Assembly (NCBI GenBank): GCA_000437235.1
Contig: FR897047.1
Span: 102,601 to 166,600 of the forward strand
DNA length: 64,000 nucleotides
DNA from: Coprobacillus sp. CAG:826
GTDB taxonomy: Bacteria; Bacillota_I; Bacilli_A; RFN20; CAG-826
Reading direction: 5' to 3'
The translations under genes and the position numbers were made by a program. Below are positions 15,706 to 25,112 of this stretch, piece by piece. Each line of letters starts with the position of its first letter. Position 1 is the first letter of the stretch. The notes under the pieces were generated by a model, which was not told where the DNA came from, made no database searches, and saw only the letters and a program-made list of their open reading frames with translations.

Positions 15706-17811
15706 CTATCTAAACATATATTGGGTTTGATTATAAATATAAATATTTCCAAAATTAATCTTGGCATTTTCAAATGTTAATTGAAGTGTATCTGTATCCT
15801 TTTCAAAAACATAAGGAACTTGTACTACATCATAACCTTTTATGCCATTGATACTGGTCGTGGATAAAATGACACTACCAAAAACTTTATCATTTCTTTG
15901 AATCTTCGTTTTTAAAGAGTTTCCATAATGACGATAAGCAATTTCTAAAATGACTTCTTCACCAATTTCCACATCTTTTGGACGATTTACGGTGAATTGA
16001 TATTTTCCATTAGCTAAAGCAAAATTTTGTTCTTTAACTACCGCAATTTGATTACGTTCAATTTCTTCAATGAAATAATCATCAAAAGTCAAAATATCGC
16101 CAGCTTTCGCTGAATCGGCAAAACGGAATCCAACTTTCATTTTTTTAGAACTCGCTTCAAAGATGAAGGTTTTATTAATGAGCGTTTTCACGTTCGCAAA
16201 GGTATGCGCCTGTTCATTACTTCCATCGGTAGCGAAGAACTCAATTTGCGTATTATCACTTGTCGTAACATAGCTAGAAACGCGGTATTTTCTTCCTTTT
16301 ATTAAATTATTAAATTCATGATACACTTCACCTTTTTTGGTGTTTTCTAGTTGGAAAGCGCCATAGCCGGTATGAACAATGCCCGTTTCACTAGAGGTGT
16401 AGGAAGTTAATTTTCCATTTTTAGAAGCAAATCCTGTCGTATCTCTATTTTCACCATCACAATTTTCAAAAAGTAATGAATGGTCTTTATAGATGGTTTC
16501 TGTTGGAATACGATAACTATTTTCTAACACTTTACCACCATTTTTCACCAATAAAGCTTCAAAATTTTCTTGGTAAAGTTTAATAATGTCGTCGATCTTA
16601 ATACGGGTAAAATATTCATTGCTCACAATGAATGGCGGAAAAGAACTTTCTCTATCGTTAAAATAAATTCCTTCTCCATCATAATAAATCATATCATTGA
16701 GCTTTTGATATTCTTCATTTCCTTTTTTAAAGCCATGCATAATGCCTAAAACACCCGTACAAATTGCAGCCGTACAATCGCCATCATAACCCATAATAGA
16801 AGAATATTTACAAGTATCTAAATAGCTATTATTGCCATAGAGCCAAGATAAAATTGCAAAGCCACCATTGACATTTGGATCGGTTTGAATGTTATCAAGG
16901 CGGTAAAGCATTCTTCTTTTCTCTTCTAACTTAATGGCTGCTTGTTTATAGTCATTGGGATACTGCTTATATAAGTCTAAAGCGATATGATACATTTGAT
17001 AAGGATAAGAACCTTTGGGTAAGGTAGGCAAAGCCTTTTCCATAATAACTTTAATATCGTTTTCAAAATATGCTAAAGAATACATGGCAGCATAATATTT
17101 TGCCCAAATCACAGAATCAAAATATCCGACATTAGAAGCAAACGTATCCACTAAATAAGTCGCTAAATTCGGCATACCTGGAGCATTCATACCTAATGTT
17201 TCATTTTCAATATAAGCTTCGGTACACCAGCCGTAGCGGTTACCAGATTCAATCGTACCAGTAAATGGGGCTAATAACTCGCTACCACTAATTAAAGCCA
17301 TCGCGTCATAGCCGCCGCCCCAGTCGGAAACTCTATATTTTTTCCAGGCTTCTTTTACGGCATAAGAAGAGTAACCAAACTCTTTCATAATGGTTTGATT
17401 AAAAATATCTATATGATAATCGTCATCACTTGCTACTTCATAACGTCCCGTTTCTTCATTGATTTTTAAACGGTCGTAGCGGTTATTTCCTTCCGCATAA
17501 GAGCCTGGCCAGTAATGGGTATAGTTACCCGCATAAGGTCCATTAATGAAATCAAACCACTCTTCCGGTATGCCAATATATGGACCACTACCTGAATAGA
17601 CGAATTCATAACCACTGAGAAAACCAGCAAACTGTCCTAATAATCCTGCTAAGGTTTTATTATAATAATCATCCTTTGAAATTTCTTTCATTTCAATGGT
17701 CACATCATTAAAGAAGACATCTTTATCATTGGGTGTTGGGACGGAAGATCCACCACATGATGCTAGTAAACTACAAAGCGCTAATACACCCGTTATACTT
17801 TTCTTTTTCAT
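15706..17811 (-). CDS. Lipoprotein with ADP-ribosylglycohydrolase fold and C-terminal CBM-like domains
   Basis: A 701-residue secreted lipoprotein (lipobox LLASC, Cys19). Residues about 45-420 look like an ADP-ribosylglycohydrolase/DraG-type helical domain: YNKTLAGLLGQFAGFLSG at the front, EAYIENETLGMNAPG in the middle, and MGYDGDCTAAICTGVLGIMHG, matching the family's GxDxDTxAAxxGxxxGxxxG metal site except that the usual second Asp-Thr pair reads Asp-Cys. Two beta-rich, carbohydrate-binding-like domains follow (about 435-575 and 580-701). Surface location and operon context suggest the fold acts on a glycan rather than ADP-ribose; this is inference. The start overlaps the solute-binding protein's stop (TAATG). 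Confidence 0.7.
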   Translation of the reverse strand: MKKKSITGVLALCSLLASCGGSSVPTPNDKDVFFNDVTIEMKEISKDDYYNKTLAGLLGQFAGFLSGYEFVYSGSGPYIGIPEEWFDFINGPYAGNYTHYWPGSYAEGNNRYDRLKINEETGRYEVASDDDYHIDIFNQTIMKEFGYSSYAVKEAWKKYRVSDWGGGYDAMALISGSELLAPFTGTIESGNRYGWCTEAYIENETLGMNAPGMPNLATYLVDTFASNVGYFDSVIWAKYYAAMYSLAYFENDIKVIMEKALPTLPKGSYPYQMYHIALDLYKQYPNDYKQAAIKLEEKRRMLYRLDNIQTDPNVNGGFAILSWLYGNNSYLDTCKYSSIMGYDGDCTAAICTGVLGIMHGFKKGNEEYQKLNDMIYYDGEGIYFNDRESSFPPFIVSNEYFTRIKIDDIIKLYQENFEALLVKNGGKVLENSYRIPTETIYKDHSLLFENCDGENRDTTGFASKNGKLTSYTSSETGIVHTGYGAFQLENTKKGEVYHEFNNLIKGRKYRVSSYVTTSDNTQIEFFATDGSNEQAHTFANVKTLINKTFIFEASSKKMKVGFRFADSAKAGDILTFDDYFIEEIERNQIAVVKEQNFALANGKYQFTVNRPKDVEIGEEVILEIAYRHYGNSLKTKIQRNDKVFGSVILSTTSINGIKGYDVVQVPYVFEKDTDTLQLTFENAKINFGNIYIYNQTQYMFR

Positions 17812-19271
17812 TATAATTTACCTTCCATACCTAAGCGCATACATTCATCCATATAGTCGACGAATTCACGATACGTCATTTCTCCATTAATCCATACCGA
17901 CATTTTTTGATTGATACGTTGGTCTACAAGATTGTAGTAAGTAGAATATGGTACGTTAACACCATTTAAAGCACCTTGTTTAATGACAGCGACATCTTTA
18001 GCAAATTTGGTAGTTGATAATGTAGATAAATAAGTATCTAAGCAATCATCACGAACCGGTAAACCACCGACTTGTTTTTCACATAATGCGGTAATCGCTT
18101 CTACAGACATTAAAGCTTTTAATGCTTTTTTATCAGCATCTTTATGGGAAGAAGTACTTGAGGCCCAGAAACGATCCGCAAAGGTTGTACTATAAGAAGT
18201 ATATTCTGTACTCTTTACAGGAATTGCAGCAATACCGATTTCATAATCTTCGGTGTAATTGTTAATCGCGTGCAATTGCCATACACCATCGACCATCATC
18301 GCAATGTTACCAGATAAGAAACGGTCAATGGCACTTGACGTAGCGGTATCCGAAGTCGTTGGCATGGATTTATCCTTTTTTAACATGTTATCAAACCATT
18401 CATAAACATCATAGAAAGGTTGGGTTTTAATAGCACTATTACCATTCTCATCAAAGATGTTATAGCCCCCACTATTTTTAGAATACATTCCGGCATAAGC
18501 TAAGAATGGTCCACAAGAAATACCAAATCTTCTAGCATTAGTACTTCCATAAGATAATTTCTTCGCAGCATCTTGAATTTCTGCAAAAGTAGAAGCATGG
18601 CTCCAATCGCCACTTGGATAAGCTAAAGGTGTTAAAGAAGGATTATCTTCTAAGATTTGGCTTACTCGATCCGCCTTTAATTTGGTGGCGGTGGCGATTT
18701 CTTCTACTGTCTTATTTTCGCCTTTTAAAGTTAAGACTTGGTTATATTGATCAAAAATCGTTTTGTTATAATAAAGAACCATGTGCTGGGTTCCTGAAGG
18801 TAAACCATAGTATTTACCATCTTTTTTAGCCACGCCTTCAAAGGCACTCGCATTATATTCTGCTTTGCCTTTTGCGTCAACTTTACTCACTAATTCTTCA
18901 ACGACATCGGTAACATCAGCCGCCTGATTTTTACTTAACATTAAAGGAATATGTGATTCGGCAATACGACCAATGGTACCACCAATTCTTCCTAAAATAT
19001 TGGATGTAATCTTTGTATAATATTCATCCCAGCTATCGGTTTTAATGATTTCTGGTTCAATCACTACTTTAGCGTCTTCGGCTTTTAAAACCGCATTAGC
19101 GGCCTCAATTTGCGCTAACCAACCCGGGTTTTCATTGGTGCTGTTCATGATGGACATCTTAACCACGACATTGCCGTCGCTATCCGTTCCACCACCGCCT
19201 CCACAGGAAGCTAAAGTCGTACAAGCAGCAATAAATAAACTATAAGCAATCAATTTCTTAAATTTTTTCAT
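17811..19271 (-). CDS. Sugar ABC transporter solute-binding lipoprotein
   Basis: About 486 residues from MKKFKKLIAYS, which follows AGGAGG by nine bases. Signal peptide and lipobox TLASC followed by a Gly-rich linker. The rest has family-1 extracellular solute-binding features (GLPSGTQHMVLYYNKTIFDQY, FLSGNIAMMVDGVWQL). A segment of about 35 residues (TLKGENKTVEEIATATKLKA and on) inserted after the ligand-pocket Tyr resembles a small helix-turn-helix, unusual for this family. Partner of the permeases at 19285-21020; it delivers an oligosaccharide of unknown type. Confidence 0.9.
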   Translation of the reverse strand: MKKFKKLIAYSLFIAACTTLASCGGGGGTDSDGNVVVKMSIMNSTNENPGWLAQIEAANAVLKAEDAKVVIEPEIIKTDSWDEYYTKITSNILGRIGGTIGRIAESHIPLMLSKNQAADVTDVVEELVSKVDAKGKAEYNASAFEGVAKKDGKYYGLPSGTQHMVLYYNKTIFDQYNQVLTLKGENKTVEEIATATKLKADRVSQILEDNPSLTPLAYPSGDWSHASTFAEIQDAAKKLSYGSTNARRFGISCGPFLAYAGMYSKNSGGYNIFDENGNSAIKTQPFYDVYEWFDNMLKKDKSMPTTSDTATSSAIDRFLSGNIAMMVDGVWQLHAINNYTEDYEIGIAAIPVKSTEYTSYSTTFADRFWASSTSSHKDADKKALKALMSVEAITALCEKQVGGLPVRDDCLDTYLSTLSTTKFAKDVAVIKQGALNGVNVPYSTYYNLVDQRINQKMSVWINGEMTYREFVDYMDECMRLGMEGKL

Positions 19272-19284
19272 AAGGTTTTTCCTC

Positions 19285-20130
19285 CTATTTAATGCCAGTT
19301 GTGGCAATTCCTTGTACAAAGTATTTTTGACATTTTAAATAAACAATCGCAATTGGAACGATACTAAGCGTAGACGCAGCCATAATTCGGCCCCATTCAA
19401 CACCCGTCATCCTTGATTCTTTTAATCCTGCAATCAATAAAGGTATCGTCGTCCTTTCGGGACTATTTAAATAAATCAATTGACCAAAGTAGTTATTCCA
19501 ACTACCGATAAAAGTAAATAAACCTAACGTAATTAAAGCAGGTTTTAATAAAGGTAAGATAATGGAAGTATATTTTTTAAAATAACTACATCCATCCACT
19601 TCTGCCGCTTCTAATAATTCATTCGGAATCGATACAATAAAGGACCGAAGCATAAATACACCATACGTATTAATTAATACACCTGGAACAATTAAAGGTA
19701 AGAATGTATCCGTCCATCTTAATCCAGTAAAGATAACAAATAACGGAAGCATCGTCACTTGACCAGGAATCATTAACGTCGCGATAAATAAAGCATATAA
19801 AGCTTTATTTCCTTTAAACTTCAATTTTGCAAAAGCAAATGCCGCTAAAGAAGAAGTAAATAAAGTTCCCAATGTAGAACATAACGCAATAAATATAGAA
19901 TTTAAATAAGCTCTCCAAATGATACCATCTTCATATTGGAATACTGCTTTATAACTCGTAAGCGTTAAATTAAATGTAAAGATGTCGACAGGCACTTTAA
20001 ATATTTCTAACGGTTGTTTAAACGAATTTAATATCATCCAATAAAAGGGAAAAATACAAAGTAAAGAGGCAATGAGCATGATGATCGTAATGATGACGAC
20101 CTGAACTGTTTTTTTTGTTTTTCGTTTCAT
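19285..20130 (-). CDS. Sugar ABC transporter permease, MalG/LacG-type
   Basis: A 281-residue permease with six membrane helices. The EAA loop reads ELLEAAEVDGCSYFKKYTSIILPLLKP-like and contains the conserved Gly that contacts the ATPase; the tail ends in QKYFVQGIATTGIK, typical of the second permease in this class. It starts at the stop of the first permease gene (TAATG) and ends 13 bases before the solute-binding protein start. Confidence 0.94.
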   Translation of the reverse strand: MKRKTKKTVQVVIITIIMLIASLLCIFPFYWMILNSFKQPLEIFKVPVDIFTFNLTLTSYKAVFQYEDGIIWRAYLNSIFIALCSTLGTLFTSSLAAFAFAKLKFKGNKALYALFIATLMIPGQVTMLPLFVIFTGLRWTDTFLPLIVPGVLINTYGVFMLRSFIVSIPNELLEAAEVDGCSYFKKYTSIILPLLKPALITLGLFTFIGSWNNYFGQLIYLNSPERTTIPLLIAGLKESRMTGVEWGRIMAASTLSIVPIAIVYLKCQKYFVQGIATTGIK

Positions 20131-21020
20131 TATTCATACACCAACCTTTTCTTTACTTTAAATTGAATGAGAGTCACAAGACCAACAAGAGCAAATAATA
20201 CCCAGCTTGCGGCCGCTGCTCTACCCATATCGAATTGATTGAAGGCATAGAAGTAAATATACATTGATAAAGTATATGTTGAATAATCTGGTCCCCCTTG
20301 CGTCATGATATATACTTCATTGAACATATTGAATACGTCAATAAATAGCATAACGCAGACGAAGAACATAACAGAAGAAAGCATTGGAATGGTAATATTT
20401 TTAATCTTTACCCACGCAGAAGCGCCATCGATTTCCGCTGCTTCATATAACTCTTCAGGAATATTCTTAAGTCCGGCATCAAAGATGATATAATAATAAC
20501 CAACTTTCAACCAAATACCCACAAGAGAAACTGCAAAGCGGGCCCATCTTGTATCGACTAACCAACCCGGTGGATTCGCTACCCCAAATTTTCCTAAAAT
20601 GGTATTAAGAATTCCGCCATTCGGTTGATAGATAAAGGACCATACCATCGCGATAGCGACCGTAGAAGTAACCATCGGTAAGAATAAAGCACCGCGATAG
20701 AACTTCATAAATGGTAGCTTTCTATTTGTTAAAATGGCTAAAGTCAAGGAACAAATCAAAGTCGATGGAACCACAATGGCAATATAAATCAATGTGTTTA
20801 ATATCGACTTCCAAAATATACGATCGCGAAATAAAGCTTGAATATTCATTAGTCCCACAAATTGTGGCATATTAATCAAATCCCACTCCGCAAAACAGAG
20901 ATAAATTGAGAAAAGCAAAGGAAACGCGACGAAAGCAAGATAGCCTAAAACTTGAGGGGCTACAAAAAGTAAACCTACCCGATTTTCTCTTCTTTCTTGC
21001 TTTGTCATTCGTCTTTTCAC
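20130..21020 (-). CDS. Sugar ABC transporter permease, MalF/UgpA-type
   Basis: A 296-residue permease, six membrane helices. EAA loop EELYEAAEIDGASAWVKIKN, and the N-terminus contains the typical GLLFVAPQVLGYLAF first helix. GTG start at 21020 with AAAGGAG nine bases upstream, overlapping the preceding stop (TAGTG). Forms the membrane channel with the MalG-type partner. Confidence 0.94.
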   Translation of the reverse strand: MKRRMTKQERRENRVGLLFVAPQVLGYLAFVAFPLLFSIYLCFAEWDLINMPQFVGLMNIQALFRDRIFWKSILNTLIYIAIVVPSTLICSLTLAILTNRKLPFMKFYRGALFLPMVTSTVAIAMVWSFIYQPNGGILNTILGKFGVANPPGWLVDTRWARFAVSLVGIWLKVGYYYIIFDAGLKNIPEELYEAAEIDGASAWVKIKNITIPMLSSVMFFVCVMLFIDVFNMFNEVYIMTQGGPDYSTYTLSMYIYFYAFNQFDMGRAAAASWVLFALVGLVTLIQFKVKKRLVYE

Positions 21021-22630
21021 TATAAAAATCTCCTTTTATATTCTTTAGCTTGATCTAAAATCACTTTTACTTTCTCAAAATAATCAGAAACGGTGTTTTC
21101 CACTAATGAAAGCGTGGGAATAATGCCTTCTCTTAATGGCGTCATGGTTTCGATATTGGTACCTAATTCATGAACACCCGAAGAACCTCGACCCACATCA
21201 CCTAAACATAAGTGAGCAAATTCACGGGCAAATCTTGTAAATAGTAGTGGGGAGAAACGATCATGATAATGTAACCATCCATCGGTATGTCCTGATTGGA
21301 ATAGTGGCATAGCTTTCGCTAAACCATCATAATATCCTTCACCACTTACTAAGAAATCTTTTTTAATGGTCCTTAATCGATCACATAATTCGACAACACC
21401 ATCATATAATTTGTAATTTTTATCATTGGTGAAGCACGCTGCGATATCTAAGAATGCGCCATCAAAATCAAATTCATCCGTAGCATTTTTAATTTGATTA
21501 AACAAATAATCTTGATACACTTTGCAGCCCACATTTAACTGTGATAATTCATTAAAGTCATAGTGGTGTGCGCCTTCCCAATCTACCGAACCTGAATGAT
21601 ATTTTGCACCGCTTACGGATTGGAATTCAGCAATAGGAACAATGTCTTTTAAGGCAGGAATGTTACGATTTACCATATTCATTCCGTACATTGCCATAAC
21701 TTTACATCCTAAAGCATGTAATCCGTCCACTAATTCTTTTAACTTTTTCGCGCCACCCATACGTTCATCCGGGGTGTAGTTACCATATTTATAATAGTAA
21801 CGACCTTCCCAACCCGCTAAATAGACTAAAATATTTTTGCCATCTAGATAAGTAGTAATTTTTTTCATATCTTCTAAAGCTTGTTCATAGGTATGAAAGA
21901 TAAAGCCCGTAAAGGTTTCCATATGCATAGTCACCACTAAAGCGATATCTTTTAACCAAGAAGGAGCGATAGAACAAGTAGCATATTCTTCTAATCCATA
22001 AGCACTCTTAATAAAATTAGAATGTTCTAAAATAATTTCATCTAAAGATTTTTTAATGCCACATTCCACTATTGGGGTTTTAAAATGCGTGGAAATTTCT
22101 GTACCATCACATTCCATAACAACATCTAAGCGCATCATATCTTCTACTTTTTTCATATAGAAAATCTTTTGGCGAATTTGTTTATCTTTTACGGAAATAT
22201 AGAGGTACTGTCCATTTTTTAATTCAAAAACCAAAAGTGGAGTGGATAAACTTCTCCAGCCTTCAGGGTATTTAAATAGAAGGCCGTGTTCTGTTACCTC
22301 TTTTTCTTCATCAGTTGAACTCATATACTTTCCTAAAGGAAGATGATCAAATCTTAATTTAATGGAACGAATATTTTGTTCAAGCTGCGCCTCCATTTGA
22401 AACGCACGATGATCTTCTTTTTCTTCTACTAAAATGTCAACATTTCCTAAGACCGATTCACTATTCCCCCACAATAAATGATCAGAATGATAATGATTTC
22501 CTTTTTTTAATAGGGTTTGAGGTTCAATGGTATATACATTTTCTAAACTAAAGACTTCGATCGATATTTGGTAATCTTTGAAATCAAGTTTATCGTTATT
22601 CAATGTATAACTTAAATCTTGAATCTGCAT
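21020..22630 (-). CDS. Putative cytoplasmic TIM-barrel glycoside hydrolase
   Basis: A 536-residue protein without signal peptide. An N-terminal beta-rich domain (about 1-220) precedes a barrel-like region with alternating strand motifs: NILVYLAGWEGRYYYKYG, a GGAKKLKELVDGLHALGCKV helix, VMAMYGMNMVNR, EFDFDGAFLDIAACF and KDFLVSGEGYYDGL. The layout resembles glycoside hydrolase families with an N-terminal sandwich and barrel (as in DUF6259-like or GH36-like proteins). Asp in GAFLDIA and Glu in SGEGYY are my candidate catalytic acids. I cannot assign a GH family. Its place upstream of the importer genes suggests it cuts the imported oligosaccharide. Confidence 0.6.
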   Translation of the reverse strand: MQIQDLSYTLNNDKLDFKDYQISIEVFSLENVYTIEPQTLLKKGNHYHSDHLLWGNSESVLGNVDILVEEKEDHRAFQMEAQLEQNIRSIKLRFDHLPLGKYMSSTDEEKEVTEHGLLFKYPEGWRSLSTPLLVFELKNGQYLYISVKDKQIRQKIFYMKKVEDMMRLDVVMECDGTEISTHFKTPIVECGIKKSLDEIILEHSNFIKSAYGLEEYATCSIAPSWLKDIALVVTMHMETFTGFIFHTYEQALEDMKKITTYLDGKNILVYLAGWEGRYYYKYGNYTPDERMGGAKKLKELVDGLHALGCKVMAMYGMNMVNRNIPALKDIVPIAEFQSVSGAKYHSGSVDWEGAHHYDFNELSQLNVGCKVYQDYLFNQIKNATDEFDFDGAFLDIAACFTNDKNYKLYDGVVELCDRLRTIKKDFLVSGEGYYDGLAKAMPLFQSGHTDGWLHYHDRFSPLLFTRFAREFAHLCLGDVGRGSSGVHELGTNIETMTPLREGIIPTLSLVENTVSDYFEKVKVILDQAKEYKRRFL

Positions 22631-22643
22631 AGTTAATCTCCTT

Positions 22644-23930
22644 TTAATCTAATGTTTCAGTTAAGCGAATATCAATATAATCAATTTGGAAAATTCCACA
22701 ATCTACGCTATCTAACTTTAAGCAGTAAATGAAATTCTTCCCTTCATCTAATTCAATTTCAACGGTTTGTCCACTGACACTCACGGTGTCCCAACCGGTA
22801 TATTCTAGTTCATTCATCGTGGAAACTGGATAATGGCTAAAATCAGCATTACGTGTTAATCCAACTTCAGCAGTGGTAGTAATGAAGCTTGGTTTGGCTT
22901 TTTTAGAACCATCAAATGATCCAGCTGCATAACCAATCTTTACTTCATATTTTCCTTTTACTGGTGAATTAAATTGCCATTCAACACCATCATAATTACT
23001 CTCAATATTTCCCATTAAGAAACCATTGGAGAATTTCTTATCATCGTGTTCAGCAATACAGGGGTTTTTACATTCATAGGTTCCACTATCATTATTCTTT
23101 CTTCTTGGAGAACCCATTTCAGCTTCTAAACGATACCATTCTGGTGCCGTTCCAAATTCTTTTAAATCGGCTGAATTATATTTGGTACCATCGCCTTTTA
23201 AAACGAAATAATCTAATTCAACGAAACTACCCCAGTTATCAGAGGAATCACCATTTTTCATAACAGAAATGGTATTCCATCCTTTATTTAAAGTAATTTG
23301 TACTTCCGCTTTCGCTGCTTCATAGGTGCTTCCGCCCCAACCAGTTTTTTCGGTGAAATTGTATTTAGCTTGGAATTTTCCGTTCACCCAAACATCATCA
23401 TGGGCAACTGGCATATCGGTGGTGTACCAGCATTCAAAAGTATAAGTACCAGCGACAGGGCATAAATAATCAATATAGACACCTTGTCCAGCATCATCAA
23501 TACCACCTACATAAGCACCGTTATGTGCTGATGGGTTATTACGATAATTACATTGGGCTTTACCGGTTCCATAGTTAGCTAAATAGTTTTCTGCTTCAAA
23601 AACTACATCGCTAAATGTACTTAAAGCAACAAAAGTATAAGTAGAAACTTCACCCACAGTATTTCCTTTAAATGCTGAAATTTCAAATTCAATCTCGCCT
23701 TCTAATCCTAAACTATCGATATCAATTTGATGATCGGTAATTTTATCTTCATATAAAACTTCTTCGTTTTGCGTTAATTTAATATTGTATCCTTCGGCAT
23801 TTTTGACTTCATCAAAGGATAAAATTCCGTCTTCAAACCGAATATTTGTCACTTGTCCCAATTTCACACCACCACAACTGGTTAATAAAATACCGGTGGC
23901 TAATAAAAGTCCTTTAATTTTTGTTTTCAT
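22644..23930 (-). CDS. Surface lipoprotein with FN3-like and two CBM6/35-like domains
   Basis: About 428 residues from MKTKIKGLLLATG, which follows AGGAG by seven bases. Lipobox LLTSC. Residues about 25-100 read as a fibronectin III-like domain (VTNIRFEDGILSFDEV..AEGYNIKL). Two beta-sandwich domains with CBM6/CBM35 character follow: the first has FEAENYLANYG, GAYVGGID, GVYIDYLCPVAGTY and ELDYFVLKG; the second has RLEAEMGS, GFLMGNIE, VEWQFNSPVKGKYEV and QIDYIDI. No catalytic domain is seen, so it probably captures glycan at the surface. Start lies within the last codons of the LacI gene. Confidence 0.75.
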   Translation of the reverse strand: MKTKIKGLLLATGILLTSCGGVKLGQVTNIRFEDGILSFDEVKNAEGYNIKLTQNEEVLYEDKITDHQIDIDSLGLEGEIEFEISAFKGNTVGEVSTYTFVALSTFSDVVFEAENYLANYGTGKAQCNYRNNPSAHNGAYVGGIDDAGQGVYIDYLCPVAGTYTFECWYTTDMPVAHDDVWVNGKFQAKYNFTEKTGWGGSTYEAAKAEVQITLNKGWNTISVMKNGDSSDNWGSFVELDYFVLKGDGTKYNSADLKEFGTAPEWYRLEAEMGSPRRKNNDSGTYECKNPCIAEHDDKKFSNGFLMGNIESNYDGVEWQFNSPVKGKYEVKIGYAAGSFDGSKKAKPSFITTTAEVGLTRNADFSHYPVSTMNELEYTGWDTVSVSGQTVEIELDEGKNFIYCLKLDSVDCGIFQIDYIDIRLTETLD

Positions 23931-24864
23931 GATTGTTCTCCTTTTTACATAATCTTGTTTGATGTTTTTTAATAATGGCCTCTCCTTGATTTTTATTTGC
24001 AATTTTCTCCATTAAAATATCGACTGCATCTTGCACCATTTGATCGTAGTCTGCATTAATAGATGCAATAAATTCAAATTGCTGTGCAAATTTAGAAATA
24101 CCATTAAACCCAATGACATGGATATCTTTTGATTTTTGAGAATCGTATAAATAATTCGCTAAATTATCATCGAAACAAAAGAACCAATGATAGCCCTTTT
24201 TAATGAGTTCATTGACTTGGCGCATTTGTAATTCTTTTAAAATCGTAACTTCTATTCCTTCTTGTTTGGCTTTTTCCACAAATCCTTGTTGTCTTCTTAA
24301 TGAACATTCAATGCCATCTACACCGATATAACATAATTTAGTAGCGTGGCATTCATCAATTAAATAAGACGCTGCAATTTGCCCACCTTGTTCATCGTCC
24401 ATATAAACCACATTCATCTTAGGACGTTCATCATATCGTCCAAATAGTAAGAATGGTACTTGATGTAACAAGGATATTTCATAAGCATTATCATGAGGAA
24501 TTAAAAAAGAAATCATTGCATCGACCGATAACTTTAATGCTTCTTTTACATTTTCTTTACTTACATAATTTTTTGCTGTGGGAATTAAAATAATTAAATA
24601 ATTTCGTTTTTTCAATTCTTCAATCATTTTCTCGGTAATCATACCAAACATGGCAGAAACTAGAGAATCGACAAACACAGCAATAATTTTATGTTTAATT
24701 TTATCAACAGGTCGAGGAACATATCCTAATTCAATCGCTTTCTGCCGCACTTTGTGCTTTGTTAGTTCACTAATATCATCATAATCTTTTAGTGCTCTAG
24801 AAACCGCTACTAAGGATATCTTTAATTCCAAAGCGATGTGCTTTAAACCAATGTCATTCTTCAT
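23914..24864 (-). CDS. LacI-family transcriptional regulator
   Basis: A 316-residue regulator: N-terminal helix-turn-helix and hinge (LKHIALELKISLVAVSRALKD, then KVRQKAIELGYVPRP) followed by a periplasmic-binding-type sensor domain (IIAVFVDSLVSAMFG, LLFGRYDERPKMNVVYMDDEQGG). GAGGAG precedes the ATG. It heads the leftward glycan operon and its end overlaps the CBM lipoprotein start by 17 bases. It is likely the local sugar-responsive repressor; candidate operators are at 24998-25011 and 26214-26235. Confidence 0.92.
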   Translation of the reverse strand: MKNDIGLKHIALELKISLVAVSRALKDYDDISELTKHKVRQKAIELGYVPRPVDKIKHKIIAVFVDSLVSAMFGMITEKMIEELKKRNYLIILIPTAKNYVSKENVKEALKLSVDAMISFLIPHDNAYEISLLHQVPFLLFGRYDERPKMNVVYMDDEQGGQIAASYLIDECHATKLCYIGVDGIECSLRRQQGFVEKAKQEGIEVTILKELQMRQVNELIKKGYHWFFCFDDNLANYLYDSQKSKDIHVIGFNGISKFAQQFEFIASINADYDQMVQDAVDILMEKIANKNQGEAIIKKHQTRLCKKENNHENKN

Positions 24865-24894
24865 AAGTACTCCTCGTTATTTTTATTAGAAATT

Positions 24895-24928
24895 ATTATG
24901 CGTAACTTATGGATAAGCTACGCATAAT
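24895..24928. promoter_or_regulatory. 34-bp near-perfect palindrome in the LacI leader
   Basis: Left half ATTATGCGTAACTTATG pairs with right half GATAAGCTACGCATAAT at 15 of 17 positions. It sits between the predicted transcription start and the LacI start codon. It may be a roadblock operator or an RNA hairpin in the leader; there is no T tract on the minus strand, so a terminator is unlikely. Confidence 0.6.
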
Positions 24929-24949
24929 CCCTCTTTTTTTCTATAACTT

Positions 24950-24979
24950 ATTATAAATGAATTACCATTTCATTGTCGA
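24950..24979 (-). promoter_or_regulatory. Promoter of the LacI-led glycan operon
   Basis: Minus strand TCGACA (24974-24979), 18-bp spacer, TATAAT (24950-24955). The spacer contains the small dyad AATGAA/TTCATT. It would drive the leftward genes from the LacI regulator onward. Confidence 0.65.
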
Positions 24980-24997
24980 AATTTATCACTTGATCCC

Positions 24998-25011
24998 GTG
25001 TTTTGCAAAAT
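24998..25011. promoter_or_regulatory. Candidate LacI operator
   Basis: GTGTTTTGCAAAAT with the palindromic centre TTTTGCAAAA, located 19 bases upstream of the -35 box of the LacI promoter. The identical 14-mer occurs inverted at 26214-26227, before the CBM lipoprotein gene. Confidence 0.55.
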
Positions 25012-25112
25012 GGTTTTTATTCTTATTTTTTTATGATTATTTGAATAAAATGTGAATCAAGTTCAAAGATTTATCTTCATCGACATTTTTTATGAAACGT
25101 TATGAGTTTGGC

